The position numbers were made by a program, and so were the translations under genes. Below are positions 43,017 to 52,075 of a DNA stretch of 64,000 bases, piece by piece (positions within the stretch are counted from its first letter, which is position 1; the number at the start of each line of letters is the position of its first letter). The notes beneath the pieces were generated by a model. It saw only the letters and a list, made by a program, of their open reading frames with translations, did not search any database and was not told where the DNA came from. Source of the stretch: Chryseosolibacter sp964493505 (lineage in GTDB: Bacteria; Bacteroidota; Bacteroidia; Cytophagales; Cyclobacteriaceae); contig CAZBNP010000001.1 in assembly GCA_964493505.1 (NCBI GenBank), positions 62,001 through 126,000 on the forward strand, read 5' to 3'.

Positions 43017-43514
43017 ATGACCACTCCAACGCTGCTAATCAGCTGTATCTCCGCCCTTCTTTTATATTTTCATCCGATTCATGTCTCTGTCACGGAAATT
43101 GAATATGATAAGGAGGACCGCGCCCTTGAGATCATGATGCGCGTTTTCATTGATGACCTGGAGCTCACGCTGAGAAATACCCTTAAGGATCCGGAGCTCG
43201 ACATCATTAATCCCCCAAAAAACGTTACGACCGATGCCCTTGTCGGGAAATACCTGGCTGAACATTTCCGGATATCGCTCGACAAAAAACGCCAGCAGAC
43301 GCATTACCTCGGTCACGAGCGTGAGGGCGACGTCTTTATCTTTTATATTGAAGTTCGCAATGTCTCTCCATGGAAAACCATCTCGATTCACAACGACATC
43401 ATTATGGCGACCTACGACGACCAGTCGAATCTGATACACGTTTACATCGGCGACAACGTTAAAAGCCTAAGGCTCACCCGTCGCACACCCGCGGATGACC
43501 TGACGTTTGATTGA
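43017..43514 (+). CDS. DUF6702 family protein
   Basis: A 165-residue protein with a hydrophobic N-terminus (about 5-19) directly followed by FHPIHVSVTEIEYD, the start of the DUF6702 domain. Beta-rich, with NNVTTDALVGKY-like and GDVFIFYIEV segments. Function unknown. In Bacteroidetes it is regularly found beside HupE-like proteins and M1 peptidases, as here across the divergent gap. The start is the first ATG, 5 bases after a C-rich stretch and without a Shine-Dalgarno, which is usual for this phylum. It ends just before gldB (28 bases to the ATG used there). Confidence 0.8.
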   Translation: MTTPTLLISCISALLLYFHPIHVSVTEIEYDKEDRALEIMMRVFIDDLELTLRNTLKDPELDIINPPKNVTTDALVGKYLAEHFRISLDKKRQQTHYLGHEREGDVFIFYIEVRNVSPWKTISIHNDIIMATYDDQSNLIHVYIGDNVKSLRLTRRTPADDLTFD

Positions 43515-43542
43515 TGCTTCTGTAATCCCTATTTTGCCAACC

Positions 43543-44544
43543 ATGAAAAAATTGCTCATTGTCTTCCTCGGTTTCTTATTATGGAATTGTGGATCCCGGG
43601 GAGAGGAATGCGTTTTTATTCCGGATGTTTCGCCGGAAGAGATAGAACTGGATTTTCACAGCTATGAAGACACGCTTGTCAACATGGATTCCAAACAGCA
43701 GTTCGTTAAGTTCCTTTCCCGGCAACCGGTCATTCGCGACGAGATGCTGAGCCGGGCTTCCTATCCGGATGACTCCGTTTTCATCAATGAAATGTTTCAG
43801 CGATTCACCAACCCTGCCATAGACACATTGCTGCTTGAAACCAGAGCTGTATTCGGAGATGGCAGTTCACTCGAAGCCGAATTCAGGCAGGCTTTCGCCA
43901 ACCTGCGCTACTACTACCCCGACTTTGTACCGCCAAAGATCAGGACGCTCATCACCGGGCTCGACACCGACCTGTTTGTAAGCGACACACTGATCCTGGT
44001 CAGTCTCGACTTCTTTCTCGGTCCCGGGGCGAAGTACCGGCCAAAAACATACCAGTACCTGATGCGGAGGTATGATCCCGACGACATTGTTCCGTCCTGT
44101 TTACTTATTTACGGCATTGATCCTCGCCTGAACAAAACTGACCTCGGCGACCGGACCGTGCTCGCTGAAATGATCGCCTACGGCAAGTCGTTCTATTTCG
44201 CCAAGCACATGATGCCGTGTCTTCCCGACAGCTCCCTTATCTGGTACACCCGCGAAGAAACTGAAGGCGCGGAGAAAAATCAGGATCTCATCTGGGCGCG
44301 TCTCATCGAAGATCAGATACTCTTCTCCACCCGCGCGATTGACAAAAAGAATTTTCTCAGCGACAGACCCGCCACCACACAGGTAGGCGAGAAGTGTCCG
44401 GGAAGGATCGGCCAATGGGTAGGGTGGCAGATCGTGAAAGCCTATATGGAGCGAAATCCCGAAACATCACTCCCCGAACTGATGCGCATTGATGATGCGC
44501 GAAGCATCTTCCAAAAAGCCAACTACAAACCCCAGATGAGATAG
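43543..44544 (+). CDS. gldB: gliding motility lipoprotein GldB
   Basis: A 333-residue lipoprotein: hydrophobic start, lipobox LLWNCGS with Cys near 15. The GldB landmarks are FITGLDTDLFVSDT-type (here ITGLDTDLFVSDTLILVSLDFFLGPGAKYRP) and WVGWQIVKAYMERNP near the end. In Flavobacterium johnsoniae gldB is required for gliding. Related genes are also retained in non-gliding Bacteroidetes, so motility is not proven. The ATG at 43543 is chosen over one 12 codons upstream because the signal peptide starts there. tpiA follows under its own promoter. Confidence 0.88.
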   Translation: MKKLLIVFLGFLLWNCGSRGEECVFIPDVSPEEIELDFHSYEDTLVNMDSKQQFVKFLSRQPVIRDEMLSRASYPDDSVFINEMFQRFTNPAIDTLLLETRAVFGDGSSLEAEFRQAFANLRYYYPDFVPPKIRTLITGLDTDLFVSDTLILVSLDFFLGPGAKYRPKTYQYLMRRYDPDDIVPSCLLIYGIDPRLNKTDLGDRTVLAEMIAYGKSFYFAKHMMPCLPDSSLIWYTREETEGAEKNQDLIWARLIEDQILFSTRAIDKKNFLSDRPATTQVGEKCPGRIGQWVGWQIVKAYMERNPETSLPELMRIDDARSIFQKANYKPQMR

Positions 44545-44565
44545 CTAAACTTTCCGAAACCGACG

Positions 44566-44596
44566 TTTGAATGCACTGGGCGCAGTACTATATTTG
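44566..44596 (+). promoter_or_regulatory. consensus promoter of tpiA
   Basis: TTTG at 44566-44569, a 19-base spacer, and TATATTTG at 44589-44596 match the Bacteroidetes -33/-7 consensus. The start of transcription would be near 44603, leaving a short leader before the tpiA ATG at 44618. This is the clearest promoter in the window. Confidence 0.8.
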
Positions 44597-44617
44597 TGCC
44601 CTTTAAGAAAGATCTAT

Positions 44618-45382
44618 ATGCGAAAAAAGATTGTTGCCGGTAACTGGAAAATGAACAAGACCATTGACGAAGCCAGTACGCTGGTCTCGGAGGTCATGGG
44701 AATGGTTGAAGATGAAGTGAAAGGAAATGTCGGGATCGTTCTGTGCGTCCCCTTCCCTTTTCTGGTATCTGTCAAAAATCAGCTTGGCAAGAGCAGTCGC
44801 ATCACCGTGGGGGCGCAAAACTGCAGCGAGCACGAAGCTGGCGCTTATACGGGAGAAGTTTCGGCGGCGATGCTCCGTTCTACCGGCACACCCTACGTCA
44901 TTCTCGGCCACAGTGAACGCCGGCAGTATTTCGGTGAAGACGGAAAGCTCCTGGCAAGGAAGGTGGATATCGCTTTGAAACACGGCCTGACCCCTATTTT
45001 CTGTTGTGGCGAACCGCTCGAGGTGCGGGAGAAGGATCAACACGAAAAACTCGTTAAAGATCAGGTTGAAGAGGCCCTCTTTCACCTTGACAGCGCTGCA
45101 ATCGCTCAGGTCGTCATCGCCTATGAGCCCGTGTGGGCCATCGGAACGGGAAAGACCGCGAGCGCACAACAGGCGCAGGATATGCACGCGGTGATCCGCA
45201 GACATCTTGAAGCGAAATACGATGCCTCAACCGCCGACAACATTTCAATTCTATATGGCGGCAGCGTAAACGCCGCCAATGCAGCCGAATTGTTCGCCAG
45301 CCCCGACGTCGACGGAGGCCTTGTGGGAGGCGCTTCGCTGAAATCGCGCGACTTTACCGAGATCATCAAAGCGCTGGCCTGA
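44618..45382 (+). CDS. tpiA: triosephosphate isomerase
   Basis: A 254-residue TIM barrel enzyme that interconverts dihydroxyacetone phosphate and glyceraldehyde 3-phosphate. The catalytic residues are Asn9 and Lys11 (GNWKMN), His98 (LGHSERR) and Glu170 (AYEPVWAIGTG). GGSVN near the end binds the phosphate. The ATG at 44618 is used; 17 upstream codons in frame cover the promoter. The stop overlaps the prmA start by one base (TGATG), so prmA is translationally coupled. Confidence 0.96.
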   Translation: MRKKIVAGNWKMNKTIDEASTLVSEVMGMVEDEVKGNVGIVLCVPFPFLVSVKNQLGKSSRITVGAQNCSEHEAGAYTGEVSAAMLRSTGTPYVILGHSERRQYFGEDGKLLARKVDIALKHGLTPIFCCGEPLEVREKDQHEKLVKDQVEEALFHLDSAAIAQVVIAYEPVWAIGTGKTASAQQAQDMHAVIRRHLEAKYDASTADNISILYGGSVNAANAAELFASPDVDGGLVGGASLKSRDFTEIIKALA

Positions 45383-46218
45383 TGAGCACCGGCACCCGCC
45401 TTCTCGTCACCTGCGATCCGGCGTATACCGAACTTATCATCGCCGAGCTCTCGCAGGCCGGGTTTGATACCTTCCTCGAAAATGAGAATGGCTTTGAAAC
45501 TTACGCCGAGAACAACGACTATGATCCATCCCTGATCGAAGCGATTCGCAAAAAATACGAACAAATCTCCATCGGATTTGCTTTCTCTAAAATTGAAAAG
45601 AAGAACTGGAACGAAGAGTGGGAGAAAAGCTTTTCCCCCATTGTAGTAGAAGACAAGTGCCTTATCCGCGCTTCGTTTCACCCGGGTGACAAACGTTTCC
45701 CCTACGAGATTATCATCACCCCCAAAATGTCTTTTGGCACCGGACATCACCAGACAACCTGGCTGATGATCCGGAACATGCTGCACATGCAGCATCCTGG
45801 CAAACGCGTGATGGACGCTGGCTGCGGTACAGCGATCCTTTCGATCCTGGCTTCGAAACAGGGAGCTGGTGAAGTAGAGGCATTCGACATCGATGAGTGG
45901 AGCGTTGAAAACGGAAATGAAAATACCGCCGTCAACAACTGCACGAACATCCGTATCCAGCAGGGTAAGATTTCGGAAGTTGAGCTGACTGGTCATTTTG
46001 ATACGATCCTGGCCAACATAAACAAGCGCATTCTCCTTGAGGAGATGCCGCTTTATGCTTCGTTCCTTCGAATTGGCGGCCACCTGTTGCTCAGTGGATT
46101 CTTCACCATGGACATACCCGACCTTCTCCTCGTCGCGTCGGAACACGGCCTTAGCGAAGCCGGGCGTGATGAGCGCGAAACCTGGGCAGCGATATTGCTT
46201 CGTAAAACAACAGGCTAA
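45382..46218 (+). CDS. prmA: ribosomal protein L11 methyltransferase
   Basis: A 278-residue SAM-dependent methyltransferase. The N-terminal substrate-binding domain has the EEWEKSFSPI-like segment (here NEEWEKSFSPIVV), followed by the SAM motif VMDAGCGTAILSIL near 137-150 and TGHHQTTW upstream of it. PrmA trimethylates amino groups of ribosomal protein L11. It is coupled with tpiA. The stop overlaps the convergent hydrolase gene by four bases; no terminator hairpin is evident between them. Confidence 0.92.
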   Translation: MSTGTRLLVTCDPAYTELIIAELSQAGFDTFLENENGFETYAENNDYDPSLIEAIRKKYEQISIGFAFSKIEKKNWNEEWEKSFSPIVVEDKCLIRASFHPGDKRFPYEIIITPKMSFGTGHHQTTWLMIRNMLHMQHPGKRVMDAGCGTAILSILASKQGAGEVEAFDIDEWSVENGNENTAVNNCTNIRIQQGKISEVELTGHFDTILANINKRILLEEMPLYASFLRIGGHLLLSGFFTMDIPDLLLVASEHGLSEAGRDERETWAAILLRKTTG

Positions 46219-46973
46219 CCGGCGAACGCCCTAACCAGCTCAACGAATTCAGCCGGCTTTTCCGCCGGAACCCAATGGCCGGCATCGACAGTTTCAAACT
46301 GCGCCGCGGGAAAGATCTTTCGTATGCGATCGAAGTCGTGGTCGCGTATGTAGTTAGACTTCTCTCCCCTCACAAACAGCGAAGGCTTATCAAATGTACC
46401 GTCGTATTGGAGCGCGAGCCCGATCTTCAGGATGTTCTCAGAAATTGCCGGAAGATTGAGCTTCCATTTAAAACCGCCCTCCGCCTTGCGTTGCAGATTC
46501 TTCAAGAGAAACTGCCTGACGTCCTCTTCGTCTACAAACGAAGCCAAAGCTTCATCAGCTTCCTGTCGGGTTGTTACCTCATCGATTGGAACTGCATTCA
46601 ATCCCTTCAGCACAACATAGTCTTCCATGTTGTAGGGTTTTGGCGCTATATCTACCACGATCAGTTTTTTGAGTTTGTCGGGATGGGCAAGCGCGAGATT
46701 CATGGCGACTTTCCCTCCCATTGAATGTCCGATGACGATCGGGTCGACGAGCTCGTGCTGATCGATGAAGTCAGCAACATCCTTAACCATTGTCGGGTAG
46801 TCGAAAGCGCTGTCGTGACCCGACTGACCGTGGTTGCGCAAGTCCAGAGCGAAGGTTCTGAAGCTATCGGACAATGCACGCGACGACGTTCGCCAGTTGT
46901 CGGACGAACCAAAAATGCCGTGCAGCATTACTATTGGCTGCCCTTGCCCCAATTCACGGTAGAATAGTTCCAT
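46215..46973 (-). CDS. alpha/beta-fold hydrolase (YbfF-like esterase)
   Basis: A 252-residue hydrolase. The oxyanion-hole segment MLHGIFGSSDNWR is near 16-28, the nucleophile elbow GHSMGG has Ser84, and the catalytic His is in DAGHWVPAEKP near the end. It resembles YbfF-type esterases. Substrate unknown; small acyl esters are hydrolysed by characterised members. It is divergent from lysA with 123 bases between; a TAGTTTTG (minus strand, 47004-47011) in that gap matches the -7 consensus but lacks a clear -33 box. Confidence 0.85.
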   Translation of the reverse strand: MELFYRELGQGQPIVMLHGIFGSSDNWRTSSRALSDSFRTFALDLRNHGQSGHDSAFDYPTMVKDVADFIDQHELVDPIVIGHSMGGKVAMNLALAHPDKLKKLIVVDIAPKPYNMEDYVVLKGLNAVPIDEVTTRQEADEALASFVDEEDVRQFLLKNLQRKAEGGFKWKLNLPAISENILKIGLALQYDGTFDKPSLFVRGEKSNYIRDHDFDRIRKIFPAAQFETVDAGHWVPAEKPAEFVELVRAFAG

Positions 46974-47096
46974 AGCTTTCTATTGAAGTCCCTGCGGATG
47001 CCGCAAAACTAACCCAAATAGAGAGAATCTTTTGGCTGCCCTGCGATTATCTTCAAATCGCTTTATATTTAGGCCTTTAATTTTAACCGTCGATCG

Positions 47097-48329
47097 ATGG
47101 AGCTTGTTATGGGAAACTACCGGATTCAGGATGTAGATTTGATTGCGCTGACAAAAGAATTCGGCACACCCCTTTACGTGTATGACGCCGAAAAGATCAT
47201 TCATCAACTCAAGACGCTGACGATGGCGTTTTCCGGGTCGGACGTGAAGATCAAGTATGCAGCAAAGGCTCTGACAAACATCTCTATCCTGAAATTGTTG
47301 AAGACATATGGTTCCGACGTCGATGTCGTATCAATCGAAGAAGCACAACTTGCGCTGAGGGCAGGATTCAACCCCTCGCAGATTATGTTCACGCCCAGTG
47401 GCGTCGACTTTGCCGAGATTGAAGAAGGCGTGAAACTCAAGCTGACTATCAATCTCGATAATCTCTCCGCGCTTGAAAAGTTCGGCCGGAAGTTTCAGGG
47501 TTCATATCCGGTTAGCATCCGGCTCAATCCGCACATCATGGCGGGGGGTAATTACAAGATCTCAACCGGCCATAGCAATTCAAAGTTTGGAATATCGGTG
47601 TACCAGCTTCCCGAGATCCACGAAGTCGTCAAACGTCACAAGCTCCGCGTCAACGGATTGCACGTTCATACCGGTTCCGACATAACGGAAAGCGAAGTAT
47701 TCCTGAAAATGGCCGAAATACTGTTCGGTGTCGCCAGCGACTTTCCCGACCTTCGGTTCCTCGACTTCGGAAGCGGATTCAAAGTAGCCTATAAGGAAGA
47801 TGATATGGTAACGAACGTCTACGATCTCGGCCTTAAGCTCACAAAGGCGTTCAATGAATTCTGCCAGCACTATGGACGAAAGCTCGAACTACACTTCGAA
47901 CCCGGAAAATTCATCGTTAGTGAAGCGGGTGTATTGCTCGTCAAAGTGAATGTGGTAAAACCCACACCGTCGCTCACGTTTGTCGGAGTAGACTCCGGGC
48001 TCAACCATTTGCTTCGGCCGATGATGTACGATGCCTATCACGAGATCGTGAATATCTCTAACCCGGGTGGTCCGTCGAAGATCTATACGGTAGTTGGCTA
48101 TATATGCGAGACCGACACGTTCGGTTCCGATCGCAAATTGCACGAAGTTCACGAAGGAGATATTCTGGCAATAAAGAACGCGGGAGCCTATGGTTTCTCG
48201 ATGGCTTCCAACTACAATTCGAGACTGCGCCCTGCCGAAGTGTTGTTGCTCAACGGGCAGGCAAAACTCATCCGGGAGCGGGAACAATTCGATGACCTGT
48301 TGCGTCATCAGATCGAAGTCGACTTTTGA
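47097..48329 (+). CDS. lysA: diaminopimelate decarboxylase
   Basis: A 410-residue fold type III PLP enzyme that makes L-lysine from meso-diaminopimelate. The PLP lysine is Lys57 in KYAAKAL. NPHIMAGGNYKISTGHSNSKFG, HVHTGSD, EPGKFIV and the GAYGFSMASNYNSR segments are all typical of LysA. The ATG at 47097 is used; one at 47109 (MGNYRIQD) is the alternative. A TATATTTA box 29-36 bases upstream is one base off the -7 consensus. The gene stands alone between the opposite-strand hydrolase and dsbD. Confidence 0.94.
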   Translation: MELVMGNYRIQDVDLIALTKEFGTPLYVYDAEKIIHQLKTLTMAFSGSDVKIKYAAKALTNISILKLLKTYGSDVDVVSIEEAQLALRAGFNPSQIMFTPSGVDFAEIEEGVKLKLTINLDNLSALEKFGRKFQGSYPVSIRLNPHIMAGGNYKISTGHSNSKFGISVYQLPEIHEVVKRHKLRVNGLHVHTGSDITESEVFLKMAEILFGVASDFPDLRFLDFGSGFKVAYKEDDMVTNVYDLGLKLTKAFNEFCQHYGRKLELHFEPGKFIVSEAGVLLVKVNVVKPTPSLTFVGVDSGLNHLLRPMMYDAYHEIVNISNPGGPSKIYTVVGYICETDTFGSDRKLHEVHEGDILAIKNAGAYGFSMASNYNSRLRPAEVLLLNGQAKLIREREQFDDLLRHQIEVDF

Positions 48330-48401
48330 GCCGTCCCGGATGCGTCTTTTCGACCGTTGGATATTACTGATTGCACTTCGTTATTTAACACATAGATAAA
48401 T

Positions 48402-50537
48402 ATGAAGCCTGGCCTATCAACCCTGATCGCACTGCTGATCCTGGCGCTTTCTGCGACAACAAACGCGCAGATACTGAAGCCGGCAACGTGGACCATCCAG
48501 CTTTCGGAAGCGAATCCCACGGTTGGTGATGAAATAGAAATCATCTTTAAAGCGACGATTGACGCTACCTGGTATCTATACGCCAACGACTTCGATCCGG
48601 ACTGCGGCCCCATGCTCACCGAAGTGAGCTTCGAAGATATCGCCAATTTTCAGCTCGCGGGCGACCTTAAAGCCGTTAATTCCGAAGCGAAGCACGACGA
48701 GATCTTCGACTGTGACGTCAGGATATTCAAGAAAAACGCGGAATTCCGACAGCGCATCAAAGTACTGGGCCAGCCACTGAACATTGCCGGTGTGATTGAG
48801 GGGCAGGTCTGCACCGAAGTAGATGGCAAATGCATCAATTTCGAAGAAGACTTCTCCTTCGTAGACATAGCCGTGAAAGGTGCGCCTGCCACGACTCCTC
48901 CGGCGCAAAAACAGGAGGAGCAAACGTTCTCCCCCAAACCGCTGGAAAAACCGGCGGCGGGCGACAGCGAGGCACACGCACAGGAAGAAACCCCTTCCCT
49001 TCACCCGGCTGAAAACAATGCGAACGAAGGGCCTATTCTCGATACTTCCGTACTTGAAGGCGAGGCATCGGATACCAGCAGTTCGATCTTCGGTTATATG
49101 ATCCTTGCCTTCCTGCTCGGTCTTACATCGCTGGTGACACCCTGCGTTTTCCCGATGATCCCGATGACGGTTACCTTTTTTCTGAAAGACAATCAGACAA
49201 AGCAGGCCGGCATTCGGAAGGCGACACTCTTCGGTATATCGATCATCGCAATCTATACAATAGCCGGTACGTTGTTTGCGCTTTTGTTCGGGGCGGAGGG
49301 ATTGAATGCATTGGCCACGCACTGGATCCCGAACCTGTTCGTATTCTTCATCTTCATCTTTTTTGCCCTATCGTTCCTGGGTCTTTACGAAATCAACGCA
49401 CCCTACAAACTTGTAAACAAAACCGACCGCGCCGCGGAGAAAGGTGGTCTGGTCGGAGTCTTCTTCATGTCCGCCACCCTGGTGCTCGTCTCCTTCTCGT
49501 GTACTCTCCCGATTGTCGGCAACGTATTGGTGCTTTCCGCGGGAGGACATGTAGTCAAGCCGGTATTGGGTATGCTGGCCTATTCACTGGCATTTGCTAT
49601 TCCCTTTACGTTGTTTGCGGTCTTCCCCGAATGGCTCAAGGGAATACCCAAATCCGGCGGCTGGCTCAATTCTGTAAAAGTAACGCTGGGGCTACTGGAG
49701 CTCGCCCTTGCATTGAAGTTCCTGAGTATTGCCGATCAGACCTACCACTGGGGGATCCTGGACAGAGACCTGAACATCGCGATATGGATTGCGATCTTCA
49801 CTACTCTCGGACTCTATTTCCTCGGGAAAATCCGGATGCCCGGCGACTCGGCCGTTGAAAAAGTGTCCGTTCCCCGACTGATGCTCGCCCTTTCAACGTT
49901 CACGTTCGTGATCTACCTCGTTCCCGGGTTATGGGGCGCGCCATTGAAAGCACTTGCCGGCTATCTTCCACCTATGCACACCCATGACTTCGACCTCGTG
50001 GCGCTGACCCGCTCGCTGAATGCCAACGAAATATGTGAAGAGCCAAAGCACGGTGAACTGCTGCATCTGCCACACGGCCTGGAGGGATATTTCGACTACG
50101 ACCAGGCACTTGCGTGCGCCCGTGAGCAGGACAAGCCCCTTTTCATAGACTTCACCGGGCATGGCTGTACCAACTGCCGCGAAATGGAAGCGGTTGTGTG
50201 GGCCGATCCCGCGGTTCTCGAGCGGCTGCGCAATGACTTCGTCATCGTTGCCCTCTATGTCGATGACAAAACCGTGCTGCCGGAATCGGAATGGTATACC
50301 TCGACACACGACAACAAAGTGAAGAAAACTATCGGCAAGCAGAACGCCGATCTTCAGATCACGCGTCTGAACAATAACGCGCAGCCCTTCTACGTTCTCC
50401 TGGGGAAAGACGAAAGGGTACTGGCATGGCCGTATGGCTATGACAAAGACGTGGACGACTTTGTCAATTTTCTGGAAACAGGTAAGAAAACTTACAACAA
50501 GTTATACCTAAACCAAGGTTCAAATCCCCTTGATTAG
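48402..50537 (+). CDS. dsbD: thiol:disulfide interchange protein DsbD
   Basis: A 711-residue three-domain protein. After the signal peptide (ATTNAQ near 23) comes a periplasmic immunoglobulin-like domain (about 25-160) with a Cys pair (QVCTEVDGKCIN). Then eight or so membrane helices (about 225-520) follow with the two conserved membrane cysteines (TPCVFPMIPM and SFSCTLPIVG). The C-terminal thioredoxin domain has the CxxC GHGCTNCREME near 589. It moves electrons from cytoplasmic thioredoxin to periplasmic thiol proteins such as cytochrome c maturation factors, which fits the heme proteins of the left arm. The linker at 165-220 is long and rich in Glu, Pro and Ala. Confidence 0.92.
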   Translation: MKPGLSTLIALLILALSATTNAQILKPATWTIQLSEANPTVGDEIEIIFKATIDATWYLYANDFDPDCGPMLTEVSFEDIANFQLAGDLKAVNSEAKHDEIFDCDVRIFKKNAEFRQRIKVLGQPLNIAGVIEGQVCTEVDGKCINFEEDFSFVDIAVKGAPATTPPAQKQEEQTFSPKPLEKPAAGDSEAHAQEETPSLHPAENNANEGPILDTSVLEGEASDTSSSIFGYMILAFLLGLTSLVTPCVFPMIPMTVTFFLKDNQTKQAGIRKATLFGISIIAIYTIAGTLFALLFGAEGLNALATHWIPNLFVFFIFIFFALSFLGLYEINAPYKLVNKTDRAAEKGGLVGVFFMSATLVLVSFSCTLPIVGNVLVLSAGGHVVKPVLGMLAYSLAFAIPFTLFAVFPEWLKGIPKSGGWLNSVKVTLGLLELALALKFLSIADQTYHWGILDRDLNIAIWIAIFTTLGLYFLGKIRMPGDSAVEKVSVPRLMLALSTFTFVIYLVPGLWGAPLKALAGYLPPMHTHDFDLVALTRSLNANEICEEPKHGELLHLPHGLEGYFDYDQALACAREQDKPLFIDFTGHGCTNCREMEAVVWADPAVLERLRNDFVIVALYVDDKTVLPESEWYTSTHDNKVKKTIGKQNADLQITRLNNNAQPFYVLLGKDERVLAWPYGYDKDVDDFVNFLETGKKTYNKLYLNQGSNPLD

Positions 50538-50579
50538 GCCCTGTTTAGCTAGATTCCGGCCTGGTTCCTTGTGTTTTTT
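50536..50579 (+). terminator. possible terminator after dsbD
   Basis: AGGCC (50536-50540) can pair with GGCCT (50558-50562), and a run of six T (50574-50579) follows 11 bases later. The loop of 17 bases and the distance to the T run make it a weak call. The T run also overlaps the -33 box of the next promoter. Confidence 0.35.
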
Positions 50580-50606
50580 GTTTAAATGGGTTAAGATATA
50601 TCTTTG
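50577..50606 (+). promoter_or_regulatory. promoter of the M23 peptidase gene
   Basis: TTTG at 50577-50580, an 18-base spacer and TATCTTTG at 50599-50606 match the Bacteroidetes consensus, so transcription should start near 50613. A second -7-like box, TATATTTG at 50658-50665, lies closer to the gene but has only a poor -33 region. Confidence 0.65.
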
Positions 50607-50617
50607 AGACAGAGCAC

Positions 50618-50637
50618 TTTCCACAAATTAGTGGAAA
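50618..50637 (+). other. perfect 7-base inverted repeat in the leader
   Basis: TTTCCAC-AAATTA-GTGGAAA forms a 7-base stem with a 6-base loop directly after the predicted transcription start. It may protect the 5' end of the transcript or be an operator. It has no T run. Confidence 0.5.
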
Positions 50638-50699
50638 CTACTTTACCGGAAACTGCCTATATTTGGCGCGCTTGCAATTTTTTAAACTCACTAGCTCAC

Positions 50700-52007
50700 A
50701 TGGCAAAGCGATTTTTTGGTTTCGTGTTATTTCTGGCGCTGGCTGGCAGCGTATTTCTGGTCCGAAAGTATTACAAAGCTCCTGTAGCAGAACCTGAGTC
50801 CGGCATTGCCATCGACTCAGTCGAGTTGATTCCTGCGGTAGTGAAAGAGCCCAAGATGCTCTATGGCATGATCCTCGACGACGATCAGGTCGTGATCGAA
50901 GACAAGATCAAGCGCAACCAGTTCCTTGGCGATATCCTCCACGAATACAACGTGCCTGCCAGGCTTATTCATGAAGTATCACAACTCTCACGTCAGGTGT
51001 TCGATCCACGCAAGATCACGCCGAACACCAAATACACCCTGATCTGCAACCAGGATTCGGTCAGGCAAGCAAAAGCTTTTGTTTACGAGCCCAACCCTGT
51101 CGATTACATCGTATTTCATTTTGGAGATTCCCTTTCTGTGGATGTGCGGCAACGCGAGGTCGTCAGAGTAGAGAAAACCGTAAGTGGTGTTATCAATTCG
51201 AGCCTCTCGGAAACCATGGACAAGCTCGGAATGCCTGCCGATCTGACCAACCGGTTTGTCGATATCTTCGGCTGGCAGCTCGACTTTCAACGCCTGCAGC
51301 GTGGCGACAAGTTTAAGCTCATCTATGAGGAACAGCAGGTCGAGGGTGTCTCGATAGGGATTGGCAGTATCAACGGTATCTACTTCGAACATTTTGACCA
51401 GCCATTCTACGCCTTTCCTTTTGACCAGGGCGACGGCGTCGACTACTTTGACGAGGATGGCAAGAGCCTCCGCAAAGCACTGCTCAAATATCCCATCCAA
51501 TACACCCGGATAAGTTCAAGGTTTAACAGAAACCGCTTCCATCCCGTCCAAAAACGCTGGAAGGCTCACCTGGGAACAGATTTCGCGGCACCGACCGGAA
51601 CACCCATCCGTTCGGTAGGCGATGGCATCGTCGTGGAAGCTCAGTACAAATCCAACAATGGCAACTACGTTAAGATCCGCCACAACGCCACATACACCAC
51701 TCAATACCTTCACATGTCGAAGATTGCCACGGGCATCCGCGCCGGAACCAAGGTAAAACAAGAGCAGGTTATCGGATACGTTGGCAGTACCGGCCTTGCC
51801 ACCGGCCCGCACCTCTGTTATCGCTTCTGGAAGAATGGCGTGCAGGTTGATGCCTTGCGTGTGGAACTACCTCCTTCCCAGCCCGTAAAGGAGGATTTTC
51901 TGGAATCGTTCGAAGTTGTCAAGTCCGCCCTGGTTGAGAAGCTTAACGAAATTCCCTTTCCACAGCAAGAGGAAGAGATATTTGCCTCCGCGCGGGAAAG
52001 TTTTTGA
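50700..52007 (+). CDS. M23 peptidase (MepM-like murein hydrolase)
   Basis: A 435-residue protein with an N-terminal anchor (about 5-22), a middle domain of the LysM-lacking MepM type (about 60-260), and a LytM/M23 domain (280-385). Zinc ligands visible are His290 and Asp294 (HLGTD). The HxH of the family is His371-Leu-Cys373 (GPHLCYRFW), so the third ligand is a cysteine. His338 in LHMSK is the other catalytic histidine. It should cut peptidoglycan cross-links. The ATG at 50700 is used; the longer frame to 50604 lies in the promoter region. It precedes the patatin gene by 68 bases. Confidence 0.88.
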   Translation: MAKRFFGFVLFLALAGSVFLVRKYYKAPVAEPESGIAIDSVELIPAVVKEPKMLYGMILDDDQVVIEDKIKRNQFLGDILHEYNVPARLIHEVSQLSRQVFDPRKITPNTKYTLICNQDSVRQAKAFVYEPNPVDYIVFHFGDSLSVDVRQREVVRVEKTVSGVINSSLSETMDKLGMPADLTNRFVDIFGWQLDFQRLQRGDKFKLIYEEQQVEGVSIGIGSINGIYFEHFDQPFYAFPFDQGDGVDYFDEDGKSLRKALLKYPIQYTRISSRFNRNRFHPVQKRWKAHLGTDFAAPTGTPIRSVGDGIVVEAQYKSNNGNYVKIRHNATYTTQYLHMSKIATGIRAGTKVKQEQVIGYVGSTGLATGPHLCYRFWKNGVQVDALRVELPPSQPVKEDFLESFEVVKSALVEKLNEIPFPQQEEEIFASARESF

Positions 52008-52075
52008 GTTTCCTTCGTTAGGATCGGCAACTTTCTTTAACTTTTTTTGTTGGAGGAGGAGCAGTACGATCCCCC

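Noticed and set aside
45121..46146. A 341-codon open frame on the minus strand
   Set aside because: It is the antisense of tpiA and prmA, both well supported. The translation is compositionally odd and matches nothing I know.
48576..49322. A 248-codon open frame on the minus strand
   Set aside because: It is antisense to the dsbD periplasmic and first membrane segments, which are clearly real.
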